DNA of 64,000 nucleotides from Halomonas sp. HL-48. Lineage in GTDB: Bacteria > Pseudomonadota > Gammaproteobacteria > Pseudomonadales > Halomonadaceae. This document shows positions 62,714 through 64,000 of the stretch, piece by piece. The stretch lies in the NCBI RefSeq assembly GCF_001314875.1, contig NZ_LJZS01000008.1:1-64000 (forward strand), written 5' to 3'. The translations under genes and the position numbers were made by a program. Under the pieces are notes generated by a model. That model was not told the DNA's origin and made no database searches. It worked only from the letters and a program-made list of their open reading frames with translations. Position 1 is the first letter of the stretch. Every line of letters begins with the position of its first letter.

Positions 62714-62811
62714 TTTTGTGAACTAAAGGTACACAAAAATTGATTATGTCAAAGGGTGTTGTGGCAGATTCTTTAGTTAAATGCTAATTTGTGAACCATG
62801 AGTACACATAA
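62714..62811 (+). promoter_or_regulatory. Two operator-like repeats of the abiE operon
   Basis: TTTTGTGAAC-TAAAG-GTACACAAAA (62714-62738) is a near-perfect palindrome. ATTTGTGAAC-CATGA-GTACACATAA (62787-62811) is a second copy that straddles the abiEi ATG (62798). They are 73 bp apart. A -10-like TAGTTAAAT lies near 62774-62782 between them. AbiEi proteins of the family bind such repeats to repress their own operon. Confidence 0.7.
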
Positions 62812-63619
62812 AGAAGCAATACTAAAGAGGTTGCTTGAAGCCATACCGTCAGGGTACATGGTCGATACCGCATGGCTCGAACGCCACGGTGTCAGCCGTT
62901 TTCTTGCGCGGAAATACGTTGATAACGGCTGGCTGGAGCGTGTTAACCGCGGCGTCTTCCGACGCCCCGCGCCGAACACAACAACGTCGGCCACAATTGA
63001 TTGGAAAACCTGCCTGCTATCCATGCAGCATATAATGGGTTACGACAGCTATGTCGGCGGTACAACAGCACTTGCCCAACAGGGCTACGATCACTACCTG
63101 CGGTTGGGCAGCAGTGCGCCTGTCTGGGTATATGGAGACGCCACACCCAACTGGCTAAGCAAGCTGTCACTAAATGCACCCATCGTGACCCGCAGCACCT
63201 CACTGTTCGCTGACCCGTCAGTTGGGCTTGCTAAAAATAACATCAACGATGAAGACGCGTTGCCATGGGACTGGACGCTCAGGATGTCGGCACCTGAACG
63301 GGCGGCCATGGAAGTCATGGACGAATTACCCAACCACGAAAGTTTTCATAACCTTGATATGGTGTTCGAGAGCTTGACGACACTGCGGCCGAAAGTACTG
63401 TCGGCGTTGCTGCACAGTTGCAAGAAAATCAAGGTCAAGCGGCTGTTCTTCGTCTTTGCGGATCGTCACGACCACCCTTGGCGCAAACGCCTCGACCCAG
63501 CAGAGTTCAACCTTGGCAGTGGCGATCGCGCACTGGTGAAAGGCGGCAAGATACATCCGCGCTATCGCATCATGGTGCCTGAAGCGTTTGTAACGGCGGA
63601 GACTAACGATGGCGCGTGA
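62798..63619 (+). CDS. abiEi: AbiEi antitoxin (type IV)
   Basis: 273 residues. An N-terminal winged helix (about 1-60: AILKRLLEAIPSGYMVDTAW, LERHGVSRFLARKYVDNGWL, ERVNRGVFRR) and an AbiEi C-terminal domain with YVGGTTALAQQGYDHYL and ERAAMEVMDELPNHESF. No ribosome site is seen before the ATG, which lies inside the second operator, so the mRNA may be near-leaderless. Represses the operon and counteracts AbiEii. Overlaps abiEii by 11 nt. Confidence 0.9.
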   Translation: MSTHKEAILKRLLEAIPSGYMVDTAWLERHGVSRFLARKYVDNGWLERVNRGVFRRPAPNTTTSATIDWKTCLLSMQHIMGYDSYVGGTTALAQQGYDHYLRLGSSAPVWVYGDATPNWLSKLSLNAPIVTRSTSLFADPSVGLAKNNINDEDALPWDWTLRMSAPERAAMEVMDELPNHESFHNLDMVFESLTTLRPKVLSALLHSCKKIKVKRLFFVFADRHDHPWRKRLDPAEFNLGSGDRALVKGGKIHPRYRIMVPEAFVTAETNDGA

Positions 63620-64000
63620 AGCCTATGAAGCACAGGTCGCACTCCTTGTGCGCATTCTTCCGCATGTTGCAAAGGAGGGTGTATTCGCGCTCAAGGGAGG
63701 CACCGCGATCAACCTGTTCTATCGTGATCTTCCGCGTTTGTCGGTCGATATCGACCTGACTTATCTTCCGGTGAAAGACAGGGATGACAGCCTTTCCGAA
63801 ATCAATGACGCGATGGATCGCATTGCGACTGCTATAGAAGGCAGTATCAATGGTGCCAAAACACAACGCATAAAGGGTGGAGGTGGTGGCGCCACTCGTC
63901 TTCTTGCCCGCATGGGCGGTGCTGAGATCAAGATCGAAACCTCGCCGGTCACACGCGGCGTCGTGCATGATCCTGAAATGCTCTCCGTCTCCGAAGCTGT
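63609..64000 (+). CDS. abiEii: AbiEii toxin nucleotidyltransferase, 3' end beyond the window
   Basis: First 130 codons of a DNA-polymerase-beta-like nucleotidyltransferase: FALKGGTAINLFYRDLPR carries the GG-x-[ST] motif, and LSVDIDLTYLP supplies the two catalytic Asp. GGCGGAG precedes the ATG. Family members transfer nucleotides, such as to tRNA acceptor ends, and cause reversible arrest in phage abortive infection. Truncated only by the window edge. Confidence 0.88.
   Translation, partial: MAREAYEAQVALLVRILPHVAKEGVFALKGGTAINLFYRDLPRLSVDIDLTYLPVKDRDDSLSEINDAMDRIATAIEGSINGAKTQRIKGGGGGATRLLARMGGAEIKIETSPVTRGVVHDPEMLSVSEA

Noticed and set aside
55824-64000. A second copy of the guaA 3' end as the right island boundary
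   Set aside because: No matching segment was found by eye; the boundary may be outside the window.

Overview
The window reads as the chromosome of a moderately halophilic gammaproteobacterium close to Halomonas (Halomonadaceae). Four things point this way. Core genes are G+C rich. The order fdxA-mutS-pncC-recA-recX-alaS-lysC-csrA-tRNA-Ser-tRNA-Arg resembles Halomonas and Pseudomonas. Division and condensation genes are of the SMC-ZipA-LigA type rather than MukB. A three-subunit Na+-pumping oxaloacetate decarboxylase (oadGAB) is present. The genus is inferred from order and protein character, not from a search.

Layout. 1-590: REP/BIME array. 633-4608: pyrG-kdsA-eno. 4630-5014: a probable GacA-controlled, CsrA-sequestering small RNA (rsmZ-like), facing fdxA across a bidirectional terminator. 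5128-14646: fdxA, mutS, pncC, SOS-controlled recA-recX, alaS and lysC. 14841-15510: csrA and three tRNA genes. 15592-20904: dusC, oadGAB and yigZ. 20920-21415: a stand-alone UmuD-like gene behind two LexA boxes, lacking both catalytic residues. 21530-28574: complete ccmABCDEFGHI cytochrome c maturation operon. 28593-36538: smc, zipA, ligA and a YheU-family gene. 36677-40862: mnmC, yciI, RNase AM and yciO. 41080-47339: an acid phosphatase, a zinc-ribbon potassium channel, a CYTH phosphatase, a DUF47-pit phosphate transport pair and argA. 47358-50417: an SDR, a 47-residue hydrophilic protein and a hipBA cassette that appears to have duplicated the 3' end of xseA. 50419-55674: xseA, a FrnE-like thioredoxin-fold protein, guaB and guaA.

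From the last codons of guaA onward the sequence turns A+T rich. It carries an apparent genomic-island cargo. Five tightly packed genes (56057-58900) encode a helical protein, a membrane-tethered dCTP-deaminase/dUTPase-fold protein lacking the catalytic glutamate, an unrecognised small protein, an Nmad2 protein and a uracil-DNA-glycosylase-like protein. This is the best candidate for an uncharacterised system, perhaps nucleotide- or base-based phage defence. An IS30-type transposase scrap and an orphan membrane gene follow, then a DMT exporter/LysR divergent pair, a GFA protein and an AbiE type IV toxin-antitoxin locus cut by the window end.

Functional links. csrA and its presumptive antagonist RNA lie about 10 kb apart. 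recA and the UmuD-like gene share LexA control. guaB and guaA complete GMP synthesis. Two toxin-antitoxin loci (hipBA and abiE) and the five-gene cassette make the right-hand third accessory-rich.
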